In this document: one piece after another, positions 1-13,900 of the stretch
Numbering within the stretch: position 1 is the stretch's first letter
Layout of the letters: each line of letters starts with the position of its first letter
Assembly: GCF_964340395.1 (NCBI RefSeq)
Contig: NC_135561.1
Coordinates: 9,262,232-9,326,231, forward strand
DNA from: Glandiceps talaboti
Taxonomy: Eukaryota > Hemichordata > Enteropneusta > Spengelidae
Length of the DNA: 64,000 nucleotides
Reading direction: 5' to 3'
The notes under the pieces: generated by a model
What the model was told of the DNA's origin: nothing
Databases searched by the model: none
Seen by the model: the letters and a program-made list of their open reading frames with translations, nothing else
Position numbers and translations under genes: made by a program

Positions 1-1500
1 CCGTAATTAGTACTCAGAACATCTATGTAATGCACAATGATGTCGTCTTGTGTAGACAAGGAGTGTAATTTAAAATCTTTTTGCTAAAAAGTAGAATTCA
101 TGCCTGTTTTCATGATTGTTTTTCTTTTTACAATTTAAAAAAAAAAGTTTTAGTAATAGGAGAAATGAGAGATTAAAAATAGCAAAAACTGAGATGGCAC
201 AAACTCAATAAACAAACATCGTTTGTTTAGGACAAAACTCCGTACCCTAAATGAACTTTCACAAGTACCACATTGACACTTTTATATATGATGTAAACCA
301 TGATGAAAACTGTAGTGCTCACACCACTACAATGAATCCTATGTAAAAACATGCTGGTAAACATGAAGTTCCATCCTAACGAACTTGTTTACTGTTGGGA
401 GATTGTGGTGAACACATCAAAATACTACTGGAAACCCAGCACTGTATCTCACATTAGAAGTAAATTTTCATCAACTCACTAGTAAATGTTTTCATTGAAG
501 GCGTGAAACTTTTTGAGATTTGGTTAGAAGTGCGAAAATGAAGTTCAGCAATCGCATTGATGCCAGACCCCCTTCCCCCTGATCAAACGAAATTATCATA
601 TTGAGCTTGTATGACTTTGTTCAATTGTCCCTAAAGTTTTGATAATGTCGATATTGATATGATGTTCTTTGAAATGTATTTTTTTCGCATTTCTTCAAGT
701 TTCAAAATTTAGTGATCGAGGTAATTTGTAATGTGAGAATATTTTTTGCGGGGTTTTACATTTATTTTACAGTTATAGATCTTAATCTTCCATCAGAAGT
801 AATTCCAATTTACAGAAAGCGTTATCTGGCTTGTGTTGTTGCATAGATGTTAGATAGTTTTCTCTCCAACTAACGCTCTGTGGTGAGCGTTAGTTATTTT
901 CATTTCCAAACAAAACAATGATGTATGTATACAAACCTAATGTTGTTGACATTTCTATTAACTCCTTTAATTAACAGTGATGATAAGATTTCACAATTGT
1001 GTGTCAGGTTGCATAAATATATGATTAAGTTTTTATGAATTTGATGTGAAAATGATGATTTGGAAACTAATTATGTAAGTTATAATGATAATTAATATTT
1101 CCCATTTTTTGTTTGATTCACTTACTTATCAATGAATTACTACCTTTCAAGGTGCGAAAGTTTGTAATTTTTTTTCAATTCAGTTAATTCTGTAATCACT
1201 AATGAGGGCAAGATGGAAATCAGTATATTAGCTTTAAAAGTGATTTTGAAGTGGTGTTTTTTTTTTCAAATGCTGTCATTGATTGTACATTAATTAATCT
1301 TTTATGAATTGACACTTTGTTATTAATATTATTTATGATATAAATATATGCTGCATTTGGAAATAAGTTCATAATGTTAAACATAAATATTAATATTGCT
1401 AGTCACAGTCAGTCTGAAAATTGTTGAGACATATCGTCAGTATCATTAGGTGTGTGTACTAGTGTTCTGATGTGGTATGTCTTATATGTGAAACAAGAGG
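1..1500. other. Gene-free AT-rich DNA
   Basis: No exon with coding character, no RNA gene and no ordered repeat was seen on either strand. The stretch is AT-rich with homopolymer runs. Confidence 0.5.
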
Positions 1501-1519
1501 GGGTAACTCTGCCAGGGCT

Positions 1520-1800
1520 GAAAATTAATTTTTTTTCTTTGGTAGTCCTTGTGGGCTACCAATTTCAGAAAGTGGTAGCCGAAGGATGGTAACCAATAGT
1601 CCTGTATTCCTGAACTGAAAAGAATTCCTCTATTGGAAATATGTGTATGCTATACTTTTATGTCTGTAAGTCTTCCATCCTTCAAATTCAAATCATTACG
1701 TAATCAGTGGTAGTCTGAGTGGGCTACCAGCTACAAATTATGGTAGCCCCATGACAAGGATTGGTAGTCTGTGGACACAGGACATACTGTTAATTTTGAG
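1520..1800. repeat. Degenerate dispersed repeat
   Basis: Imperfect copies of a motif reading roughly ggtagtc...gggctacca recur several times, partly inverted to each other. No coding potential. A similar-looking region of ggtcc/accagtgg motifs lies at 3070-3330. Probably remnants of transposable elements; the family was not identified. Confidence 0.4.
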
Positions 1801-2279
1801 CCCTGCTGTGCTAGGATCTCAATACTAGTGTCACTATTGAGGTTGGGTCTTCTTTGATATGTGTTCCTGGCAATGTATATAATGTAATGTAAATTCAAAT
1901 GTTGTACGAGGCCCAGTAAAGCCATTTTGTGTATGTGCATAAAAATTCACTACAATTTAGACAGGAAGTGATATTGATAACATTACATGTAAAATGGCCA
2001 TCATGTTGGTGATAGTTCATGAGTGAGTCTTACCAGCTTTGTGCCATGAAAACAGTTCCCTCAATGAGGCAGTGTGAGAGGGTATGACAGAGATTACCAA
2101 GTATTGCTTTTACATCCAAGCTGCAACCATTTTGCTATGTACATTGTATCTCAGGGGACATTGCTATAATGAGAAAATATTTCATTGTATTTTTTTTTTA
2201 TGTCATTTTACTGAAAATAATGAAATCATTTGAAGCCATTTGACTTGGGATGATTAATATCTAAAAATACACTCTTATT

Positions 2280-2990
2280 CTATATTTGGGAAGTGTTCTG
2301 AGTCAATAATGAAATTATTGATGAATAGCCTATTCCATATTTGGGCAAAGTGTTCTGTTACCCACAGTGAAATGAAATGGTTGAATATGCCATATTTTAT
2401 ATTTGGGCAAAGGGTTCCATATCACACAGTATATATTGAAATGGGTGAATATGCCATATTCCATATTTGGGCAAAGTGTTAGATGTATATCACAGTGTAT
2501 ATTGAAATGGGTGAATATGCCATATTCCATATTTGGGCAAAGTGTTCTGTATATCACAGTGTATATTGAAATGGGTGAATATGCCATATTCCACATTTGG
2601 GTAAAGTGTTCTGTATATCACAGTGTATTGAAATGGGTGAATATGCCATATTCCATATTTGGGTAAAGTGTTCTGTATCACACAATATATTAAAATGGGT
2701 GAATATGCCATAATCCATATTTGGGCAAAGTGTTCTGTATCACACATTGAATAGAATTTAGAAATGGTTCATTACACCATGATTTATATTTGGGTAATAT
2801 GTGTTGTATTACAGTGAATTGTTATTGAGTGATATTCCATATTTGGGCAAAAAGTTCTGTACTACATAGCCGAGGGATATTGATGAATACTCCATGTTCC
2901 ATATTTTTGTAAAATCTGTGGCATGGTATTGAATGATATGCCATATTTGGTCAATATGTTCTACATCATACAGTGGAATGATATTGATGA
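2280..2990. repeat. 64-bp tandem repeat, about 11 degenerate copies
   Basis: A unit of about 64 bp containing gaatatgccatattccat and atttgggcaaagtgttctgt is repeated head to tail. The central copies (2400-2740) are nearly identical and the outer ones decay. Open frames across it (PYSIFGQSV and similar) are by-products of the periodicity. Confidence 0.85.
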
Positions 2991-3329
2991 ACACACCACC
3001 GTTGAAATGTTCTAGATGTAAGCTATGGAATCATTAATCATTGTGTTCTTTCCATAGCACTCAGGGGTGAATAAATCATTTTGTGAACTAGTGGTCACCG
3101 GACCAGTGCCTTAAAAAAAATCCAGTGGTCCTGCTGAAAGAATTAGTGGTCCAAGGTCCCACTAATGTGAAACATTAAATCTTACCTATGAATCTGTATA
3201 TTCAGAAGACTTTTTAACATAGTTATTAACAGTAAGGTACTGGTCTGACCAACCAGACAAGGTAAAATTTGTGTGGTCCACCCAAAAAAATTGTGAGTCT
3301 CGAACCCAGGACCAGTGGATTTGTTCACC

Positions 3330-4580
3330 CCGCACTGTAGGACCATAACTACATGTGTAGTAATGTGTTATTTAGAGAAACGGAAGCAGCTCGATGTACA
3401 TTAATTTGTATGATATGGGAGTAAATTGAAATGGCACTGAAACACATATGATGTGTATTCTGCAATTATATGAATTACTGGCCATCTCTGAATTTGTCAC
3501 ATCCATTGCAATATTGTGAAGTAACCATGGAAACACATGAATTCTGTAGAAGATTTGTAAACTGAGATGTTTTGATATCTTCAACTTATACTGAACTTGA
3601 AAATAAATGAAAAAATATCTAGGTATACAATCACAGAATAGAATGACAATATCAAGCCATGACACTCTCTCTGTTTCCTGTAATCATAACCTCATTTGAG
3701 GGGTAATAACCATTCAATGCAATGTACTCATTTTCAGAAATTGTGTTTCAGATGTTTGTTATATGTACTACATGTTTTCTGCATCACAAATTTTGGATCT
3801 AGTACTGAGTTAGTTTTTTCAAAAGTACCTTCAATGTTGGCATGTCATTTCATGCCATTAGTGTACCTTTATTGTCACAAGTACATGTACAGAACTGAAA
3901 AGGAAGACTTTTTCCTGCTGAGAATAGCAATAAGTGTTGATTTTTCAATAAAATAACAAGTTAATGCAAATATTGGTTGTGTAAGGTTGATATGTGTGTT
4001 GTATTTTTAATATGCCAGCATGTTCCAGTCTAACCCACTTTGTAGTGCATTCATCATGTCCTAGCCGGGTGGAAATGATAGTTTCTACAATAAAAAACCA
4101 AGGAATTATATGAATTAACCAAGACTGTGGTTGACATTTGTCACGAAATGTTGGGAGTTGATGATGTTCAAATTGAGCCTTGGTGCTGAATGATTCTGAT
4201 CCATGCTTCTGCTCAAAACCTGATGTAGAACAGCACCCCTAGTGGCCAAACTATGTAATCCTTTGTTTTTCTGAATCTGACTGCATAAGCCCTTCGTTGA
4301 CAAACTTTAACATGTCCACATAACACCTTACTTTTTGCAGAATTAAAATGCTTTAAAATTGATTTTATCATAGATGTAGTCAGTATTTTCAGTTTCAGTT
4401 TAGAGAACATACGTTAGAAGAGGTCTCAGTACCATTACCATATTCAGAGAATGCTGTAATGTACAAGTCTGTATCAAAATGAGTTGATATAAAAACCTCT
4501 ATGCGGTGCTGTATAATGAAAATGCTGCAGTATGTATCTCATATCAAATTTGTACAAAGTTTTGACTTGATTTGAGGCTG
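3330..4580. other. No gene seen
   Basis: Short open frames on both strands show no domain, no splice structure and no repeat. Nothing is supported here. Confidence 0.4.
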
Positions 4581-4587
4581 TGGAATG

Positions 4588-4764
<177 letters not shown>

Positions 4765-4906
4765 TGAAGAATTCAGGAATGAAAGAGCAGACAAAAGGAA
4801 ACAACAGGAAATGAGAGACAGCACAGAGTGGACAGAAAATGAGAGAGTAAGAGAGTATAAAGAGACAGAGACTAACTTTTCACTTGTTTAATACAAATAT
4901 AGCACC

Positions 4907-4912
4907 TTTATT
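4907..4912 (-). promoter_or_regulatory. Polyadenylation signal of the 707-aa gene
   Basis: The plus strand reads tttatt, giving AATAAA on the minus strand about 90 bp after the stop codon at 5000-5002. Confidence 0.6.
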
Positions 4913-4999
4913 TGTACTCAAAAGCAATGCCGGATGTTACTAAGAGCTGTATAATAGCAGACTGATATGATCTAGTTCTGTAATCCTGTGTTGCTATGG

Positions 5000-7900
5000 T
5001 TACTTAGCATGTATGTTAATAACAACTGGCATCTTTCTGTGTGCAAGCCAGTTAACTAAGAACTCAGTTGGATCATTCAAGATATTTTCCAGTACAAACT
5101 GTATAGCTTTCTGCATGTGTATAGTCATCAGTTCATCAGCAGCCAATGACATCACCAGTAGACATAATCTCTCCTGTACAAATAGAATATGATAGACAAC
5201 ACATTATTGATAGACATAGTCATTCCTGTACAAATAGAATGTAATAGACAACATACTATTGCTAGACACAGTCTCTCCTGTACGAATAGAATGTAATAGA
5301 CAATACATTATTGATAGACATAATCTCTCCTCACTCTCCTGTACAAATAGAATATGACAGACAACACATTATTGATAGCCATAATCTCTCCTCTACAAAT
5401 AGAATGTGATAGACAACACATTATTGATAGCCATAATCTCTCCTGTACAAATAGAATGTGATAGACAACACATTATTGATAGCCATAATCTCTCCTGTAC
5501 AAATAGAATGTGATAGACAACACATTATTGATAGCCATAATCTCTCCTGTACAAATAGAATGTGATAGACAACACATTATTGATAGCCATAATCTCTCCT
5601 GTACAAATAGAATGTGATAGACAACACATTATTGATAGCCATAATCTCTCCTGTACAAATAGAATGTGATAGACAACACATTCTTGATAGCCATAATCTC
5701 TCCTGTACAAATAGAATGTGACAGACAACACATTATTGATAGCCATAATCTCTCCTGTACAAATAGAATGTGATAGACAACACATTATTGATAGCCATAA
5801 TCTCTCCTGTACAAATAGAATGTGACAGACAACACATTATTGATAGCCATAATCTCTCCTGTACAAATAGAATGTGATAGACAACACATTATTGATAGCC
5901 ATAATCTCTCCTGTACAAATAGAATGTGATAGACAACACATTATTGATAGCCATAATCTCTCCTGTACAAATAAAATGTGATAGACAACACATTATTGAT
6001 AGCCATAATCTCTCCTGTACAAATAGAATGTGATAGACAACACATTATTGATAGCCATAATCTCTCCTGTACAAATAAAATGTGATAGACAACACATTAT
6101 TGATAGCCATAATCTCTCCTGTACAAATAGAATGTGATAGACAACACATTATTGCTAGACACTGTCATTCCTGTACGAATAGAATGTAATAGACAACATA
6201 CTATTGCTAGATACAGTCTCTCCTGTATGAATAGAATGTAATAGATAATACATTATCAACATGGAAATTTGAAACACACTGTCAAAATTTTGCAAAAGTG
6301 AAACAACATTTAGCGACACAGCACATTGTTTGGCGGAAAAAGATCAGAAAACATAAACCTCAAAATCAGAGTGGTCCATTTTCATGTCCAAAATATCCAT
6401 GGTAACAAACCTACAGTGTATCAATCCTTACCTTGCCATTTGGGATAGACTTGGCATCCTCAAAGGAAAACTTGGATAACTTTCTCATAACAGCCTTGAT
6501 TTCGTTGTCATGGCTACCAACCAGATGGTCACATTCTGTCTTCAAATCAATATACCTACAGTGTATAAATTGGTACATTATTACAAGGAATCAAGACTTT
6601 AATATGCAAATATATGTAAATTGAGATTCAGTACATCTGGTGTTATTTTGACCAATCACATTAGTTTATTTGCCCTTTAATACACCTATTAACTGAATTA
6701 TTCTGTTTTCTTTATGTTCTGCTGTGGTTATTTTTTATTGTATAAAATTGAACTATCAATATGTAAATTTGGTCTGATGGTTGATCTCATTCCTTTAAAT
6801 ATTATGGTAATCATAATTTTTGAAAGTGATTGACTTTATTGTAATGATCAAAATGGCATGTTTTTAAAATGAAAACACAAAATGTACCGAGTCAAAGTAA
6901 TCTGATAATGTAGGTTGTGTAGTAAATTATCCACATCTTATTACTATTTGTACAACACCACAAATGGATTGAAAATAACTCTGAACTTGTTAATACCAGC
7001 AGTATCCTATCGTAACATCACAGACATACTTGAAATGAAATCCATGCATGGGCTAAATATATATCTCACCATTTTGATGGTTTGACATCAAACTCCAAAT
7101 CTTGGCCACTATTCTGTATTGTAGCTTTCCGCATCTCTCTCAATTCTCTCTCAAACAGTGGACTTAGTCTCAAAGCCATGAACTTCTGAATAAAGGACTT
7201 ACATCTTTCTCTAAGAAAGGAAATATATACAAAAGTAGATGAAATGGTCATTGAAATATTACACTATGGGTACACATTGTGTAGATACTCTTGGGTAGGG
7301 CTTTGACATAACACTATCTAGTTCTAACTTAAAGGGGAACACAGATGAGGTTAATCTGTATTTCATTACGGTTTGGGGACCAAGAGAAGTCATTTTCACA
7401 GACAATGGTGAGGTATTTGTTTTAAAGAGGTGTAAAGCTTCTTAACTTCGTTTTCTTCTAAATAAGCTCCTTCCCTGGCAGTGTAAAGCCACCAAATTAG
7501 ACTATTTTTTATAATTCTATCTATTTAGTGGGGGTTGTGCAATGTAGGATTGGTAAAATGACTGTCCTTAGCACACAAGAAATATATCTAAGGTACATCA
7601 CTTGTTGTTCCCTCATTGCATTCATTGTACACTACTAGAAATTTAAAAATAGACAGCATTTTAATTCCCACATACATTGCTTTGTTGGTTTGCTTTCCTA
7701 TATACTTTCTTTTTTTAATGTCAACAAGATATATATTTTTTCATTCAATAAATGCAACAACTAATATAATTTATTTGACCAACCTTTCCATTCTTTCTAA
7801 GTCTGTCAGAACATCTTTTGTCATTTTACTTTGAACCTTGTCAAATTCTGTTCTCAGTCCATCTACTGGATTTTCTATGTCATCACTGTCATCTGTGTTA

Positions 7901-10900
7901 CTTTGACCTTCACCATGACTATTACTCGGTGGTGACCCTTGACCGTGCTGTGATGGCTGGTGTGTCTTCTTAACTAATATATTTACAAATAAAGTCATTT
8001 TGATGTTTGACCCAAACTTGACCTCTGACTTCTGACATATGTAGATTAGTGGATACAACCTTAAACATGCAACTGGCGGTGCCTGGGACCCTATTTTGCA
8101 TATGGCTGACTGTATGTTTGGAGGTGGAGAACTTGTGACGACTCACTGGCAAGTAATCACCAAAATATAAACATTCCCTATATCTGGGTTTTTCACATGC
8201 AAATGCCACATATTTGAATAATCCTGAATGACACACAATCTAAGCAGCTGTTTCTCATTTGGAAAGTTTTTTTCATTCTATGAAACAAACAGACTGATTT
8301 GTGTATCAAGTTACCATCCTACGACATTCACAAACAATTTGTACGTGATATATGACCTGTGTGTTTCTCAGAGCACAGAAAAAATGCTGAAAACAAGACC
8401 CAGAAGCTAGTGCTCTGTACAGCAGTTTGAATTTCCCGCATTTGCATAGATTAGCCATAATCCTCTTTATATAGGGCAGTTCTGTCATTCAGATATTGAT
8501 ACTATAGTGGCAATCTGGTCTTGCCAAATGTCCGTTTACTGGCTTTACGGCTAGGCAGCAGCACCATGAACAGGGACGAGGGGCATACCAGTTACATTAT
8601 CTTTATGATCATTGCCACTACGCTGCCTAAAGGTAAAACCAGGAAATGAACAGTTTGATAAAGCCTGTCGACCAGAACAGGCTAATTAACACTTGTAAGT
8701 AATTAGAAACCTTGGTCTTTGTACAATAATGATAATTATTACATATAGATGTCATTATATTTTTTCATCATTCATAAACAGAAAATTGGTCACTTCATCT
8801 AATGGCATAGAAATGACAGAAGGAGAAATGCTTGCAGAATGTCACAGCCATCCAAAGTACTGGTGTATCTAAAGACACAAACATGCGGAAATATTCTTTC
8901 AATGTGCAATTTAGATATTCTTCAGATACTTGATTGGTTTTCATGAATGTTTTCAAACGCCTATTGCACTTTTTTTTTTACCAGATGCAAGTTTTTTCAA
9001 AGCAATGCACATTACATATTTACCTTTTTCTGGAATGGTAACACCCTCTCCAAGCCAATAGGGTAGTTTTTCATGATGATGATGATGGGGATCAGGGCGA
9101 CGATAAGATCTGTAATGGCTGACTAGATGAAGAAAACCAGCTACACAGAAAGGACAAATACAGAGCCAAATCATTACAGTTATCTAATTATGTTGGGATA
9201 CACGATTAAAGTGGACATATGGGTGAGGATTGAGTATTTATTTTGGATTTATGATTTATAAAACAATGTTATCAGCAATTTTTCAGCAAAAACATCCTTG
9301 GTCTGGGTAAGTTACCAGTATGTTTAACCTGATAGATATATAACAAGAAAGGGCCTTAATCACTTCAAGTTGAGAAAAAGTAACAAAACTAATATGTCAA
9401 GACTATTTTCCAGCTGAATGAAAGGAAATATTGTAGAATAATATAATTATATTTGTGCATACACAAATTATGAAAAGTCTGGAAGAGGAATGGTGACTCT
9501 GAAAAGTTTTTGACTCATATTTCAAGGACAGTAGAATGAATGACATACATATACACACATGTCATGATGTAAATGACAAGGGTATAAATCTCATATATTT
9601 TGTTTAAACATGTTCAACTTGGCTTGTGTATAGTATAATTGTGTATATAGGTATGTATAGAGATACATGTCCCAGTACATCATATGTATTAATTCAGTAC
9701 GTGTTTCTATACATTAACCAAAAATGAGCAGAATGACAGAATCATCTTTTACTTTAACTCTAATCTTATAACCATACTTACCATGATGTCTTGAATGTGG
9801 ATTGTGAGGATTTGATAAAACACTCTGACGATGTTGTATACAGCCATGTTTTTCACTTGGCCCAGCATGGAGCAGATCTTCCCATGTTTCTATCTTGTTA
9901 TGGTCTCGTTCATGTTTGTCTTTCAGACGACTTCCAAAAGTGCTTTTAAACCTACTGTAAGTATCAAAAAGATTTTACCTATCATTTAAAATACTTCTAA
10001 AGTCCTTTAAAACCCACACACAAAATTTCATACATGTATATTTCAATATTAGTACATCAAAACCTATATTCAATTTACATTAAATTGCTTTTAAAGTTAT
10101 AGGGACAGCTGTAAACATTGTCAAACATCCTGCCATCTACTTCAAAAGTACTTACAAACTTATGTAGATGGAAATAATGTCAGATAACAATTTAATATAC
10201 TCCCAACAGTATTTTTCAAATGATAATCACACAAAAGAGTTTTCCAATATTCCCTTATACATTTCAAACATACCTTTAAATATATATGAATTATGCTTTT
10301 AAAATTTATGCACTCCCAAAAGTACTGTTGACTTTCAGTGGATCGAAATGATTTTAGACATTAAGTTATAATTATAATATATTTGTTGCGCACTATCGTT
10401 TTTGTTTGTTCGTTGGTAAAAGTTCTTGCACTTTCATTTAACAACCACAAGATAATACCATGAATTAGATATTAATTTTTTTAAACAAGGCAGTGTTTTC
10501 AGTGATCAGTAACTTCATTTTCAAAAGCAAAATTCATGTTATCACACCTATTTCTTTGTTTTTCTTGACATACCTTCTCCATATTTGGGTAGGAGTGACA
10601 GCTCTCATTGAACTGTGATGTCCCATGTTGGTGCCACTGGGATGATGCAAATGATGCTTAGAATGCCCTCCTTTGTTGCCATGCATAGCAGAATGCGGTG
10701 GCATTAAGGTCACATGATGTTGATGGCCATGGTGTCCATGTGGAGACAAGTTGTCAGTGGAGTGGACAGGATCGATGTGATGATGGGTGTGGGCAGTGCT
10801 GGTAAGTCTATTTCGACGACTGTAAAAGGCAGACAAAAATAATCTTAAAATGATGTGGACAGGATAGAAAATGGTTTCAAACGTTACATGATAATATCAA

Positions 10901-13900
10901 ATAATAACTAGTTTATTGATTACTGAGGATTAACTGATAGGAGGACTTAATTTAAAGAGTTTGCAATGGATGACAACTTTCTAAACTTGTATAACTTATT
11001 TTATGGTTCTCATTGTCAAAGTAATATGTATGGAATTAGAAATCAGAAGAATAAAATAGCACTTATTTTTCCACTCTTTAACTGATTTGATGGCTGTCAC
11101 CACTCAATATTCTACCCTAGTGAAGGGGTAACACCCAAAGGAAGGTCAATGATATGTGCTGTCCAAATGGGTTACTTTTCAAAAAAATCCCTAAACAAGG
11201 GCCTGTTTTTCCATCTGAGTATTCTCAGTCGATAAAGACACCTACAGATTCCATATTCATATAATATTTCAGAAACAACACCAATCCTGGAATTGAGTAA
11301 ATGGTAAAATTACCTTCAAAACACCGTATAAATTGCACTTGCTTGTTGAACATGCATCTAGCATGACATTTGTATACGTCTGTGGTAGTGTTAATGATAA
11401 TTACCTGAAGTGCCCAAATGGCAGAACATTATCCTTATTCATTGGCCTGCATGGTTTATGAATATCTTAAAGGTTCACTTTCTAGCTGAAATATGAATAT
11501 GCACAAAAGGATATATGTTTGGAACCTCAGCACCATACCCCTGTTTATCTGAGTGCTCCGTCAGCTTCCCCCCCCCCCCCTCCCAATCACCATCACCACC
11601 ACTACCACCCCCCTCAGGTGTTCTACTCACCTAATAGCAGGTCTTCCATTGTGATCTAACAATACATCTTTCTTCATTAATGTTTTAATGGCTTCGTGTG
11701 ATATTGGACCTTTGCCCCTGAGGTCTCGACTCTTCATATTGTGTATACCACATAGCAACAAATAGATGGCTTCAAGTTTCCTCAGTAACATCTTACAACT
11801 CCGATAAAATGCCAACCTAAATGAGGAAATGAAGAGAGGTTTATAGTCAAAATGGACATACTAAATGCTACAGGACTGGGAAGATTTTTGCAAAGTTGTT
11901 GATGATTGGACATGTGAAAAATGTGTTAGCATGTCAGTAGCCAAGGTATGGTATTCGAACATGTCGTATTTATATAATGCTAACATTAGGCTTTGAAAAA
12001 AACCATGTTAGTGTAATTCCCTGTTTAATAGTATTAAAAGGGGAGTCATTGTTGTTCATCACAATAAGCCAATTTGCACAACCGGGTTGAACATAACATG
12101 CATAACATACATGGTCATATTGTCTGACTTACTGCATAATGTCCATGTGTTCAGGCGAGTCATCATTCAAAACTGCAGGACTAGGTGTAAGAATAAGTCT
12201 CATAGACATAGCTGACTTGACAGGTTCACATTGTTTTCTTGTTATCCCAAATCTGGAGAATCTTCTCTTTGTCAATGGTAGAGCTGGGGCTGACCACGAA
12301 GATAGATAGTTTTGTATACTGTCTTCAGAGTTTCTATTGACTTCCTATGATACAACAAAGATATAGAAATGATGGGCAATTTATTGAAACCAATTGACTG
12401 TCATTCTGTCAAATTCTGTCACGTGTGGAGACCATTCTTCTGGATCAAATTTTATTGCAGGTCTGTCAGTCAACTGTTTTTTACAGCTAAGTTTTAATCG
12501 TAAACCTAATTGAAACTGGGCTGTTAATGTACAAATGACATATGATGTTTGATATCCAAAGCTGTTTGAAATAAGAAATAGCTGGGTTACTGTGCCTCTA
12601 AGTTTCGTTGACACATTTTCTCTAATAATTGAAATTGTCCAAACCTGACATCATGTTTGGTCTGTAAAACTATTTTGATATAAGAAATAGCTTAATGTCA
12701 ACCTTGCTAACCGTACCTCTATCTGTTTAACACATTTATCAAATGACTGATCTCCTTTCACAGCTGTTAGTATTTGTTGGAAGTCTTCAAGTTGACGTTT
12801 GATGTGATAGAAACCAGCAGATGCTAGTACAGGGTCCTTAGTGTTTGTCTGACTTCCTTCAGATTTTACAGGTAGGTCCTGCAGGTACATCAAAGTGTTG
12901 TCATGGTTACAACAAAATAAAAAAAAATAAAATAAAATAGAAAAAAATGAAGGAAAGGAAAGGTTTTACATGTTCCAGCTACAGTAACACTCTATGGTGT
13001 GTGTACAGTAACAGATTCAGATTTTTTTGACTGAAATGTCCTCAATTTCAAATTTAAAAAGTTGCAGATAAAGCCAACTTTAGCACTTAAAGTGGCCATA
13101 TGAATGAGAATTGGGGTATTTATTTTGGATTTTTAATATATAAAAGTTGACTGCATTTTTCTACTTGAAAAAACAATGTGAAGTAACATATACCAAGAGT
13201 TTGTTTGTAACTCATTAAATTGCAAAAAAGATTCAAACAGTGTAAAAAGTTTGTTATTGTAAGTACAATCCAAAAATCCAAGATAAATACCCCAATTCTC
13301 ATCCATATGGCCACTTTAGAATGTCAACTTTGAAAATCACAGTCACATCTAGTCTTAGAAGACTTTAATTTGACCAGTAAATCATTTACATTCATTCACA
13401 TGTATGCAAATTAGTTGACCTTTGCTGACCTGCAGGAACGCCGGTGTAGGAGACTCCACTTGATCTTGTGTTGTCTTTTTGGAAGCATCATGAGTTATGC
13501 CTGGTAATTTGGGCTAAAAAACAATAAACATGAACACAGAGGACTAGATAGTTAGTTAAACTGGGTAATCTTGGACTAGAAAATAATGAAATATAAAAGT
13601 TAAAGTGTGAGATAACAAGACTTGAGAGAGGAAAGACTGTGTAGATGCTAAGAATGATTTAGAACTTATAAATATTTATTTTTTGGTACTTTAAGAGTCG
13701 TAACCATGTGTATTGTACAATTATGGAGCCTATTTACAGTGTTAGTGGTACTCTGTATATCTCTCATACCTCACTTGTGTTGGCTGAGAACATGAGAGGT
13801 TAGTATAATATGATTTGACAATGTGTGCCCAATGACCTGATTACAAACATGACAATGTTAATCAAATAAAGTCAATGAACAAGCACAGCAAAGATGAACA

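Noticed and set aside
2330-2747. Overlapping 85-88 aa frames on both strands
   Set aside because: Periodicity of the 64-bp tandem repeat; no start context, splice or domain evidence.
5525-5785. 86-aa repetitive frame (CCLSHSICTGEIMAINN units)
   Set aside because: By-product of the 52-bp minisatellite; the array lies in an intron and the frame is lost in variant copies.
5160-6255. CRISPR-like regular repeat array
   Set aside because: The 52-bp units are contiguous with no unique spacers, and the DNA is eukaryotic.
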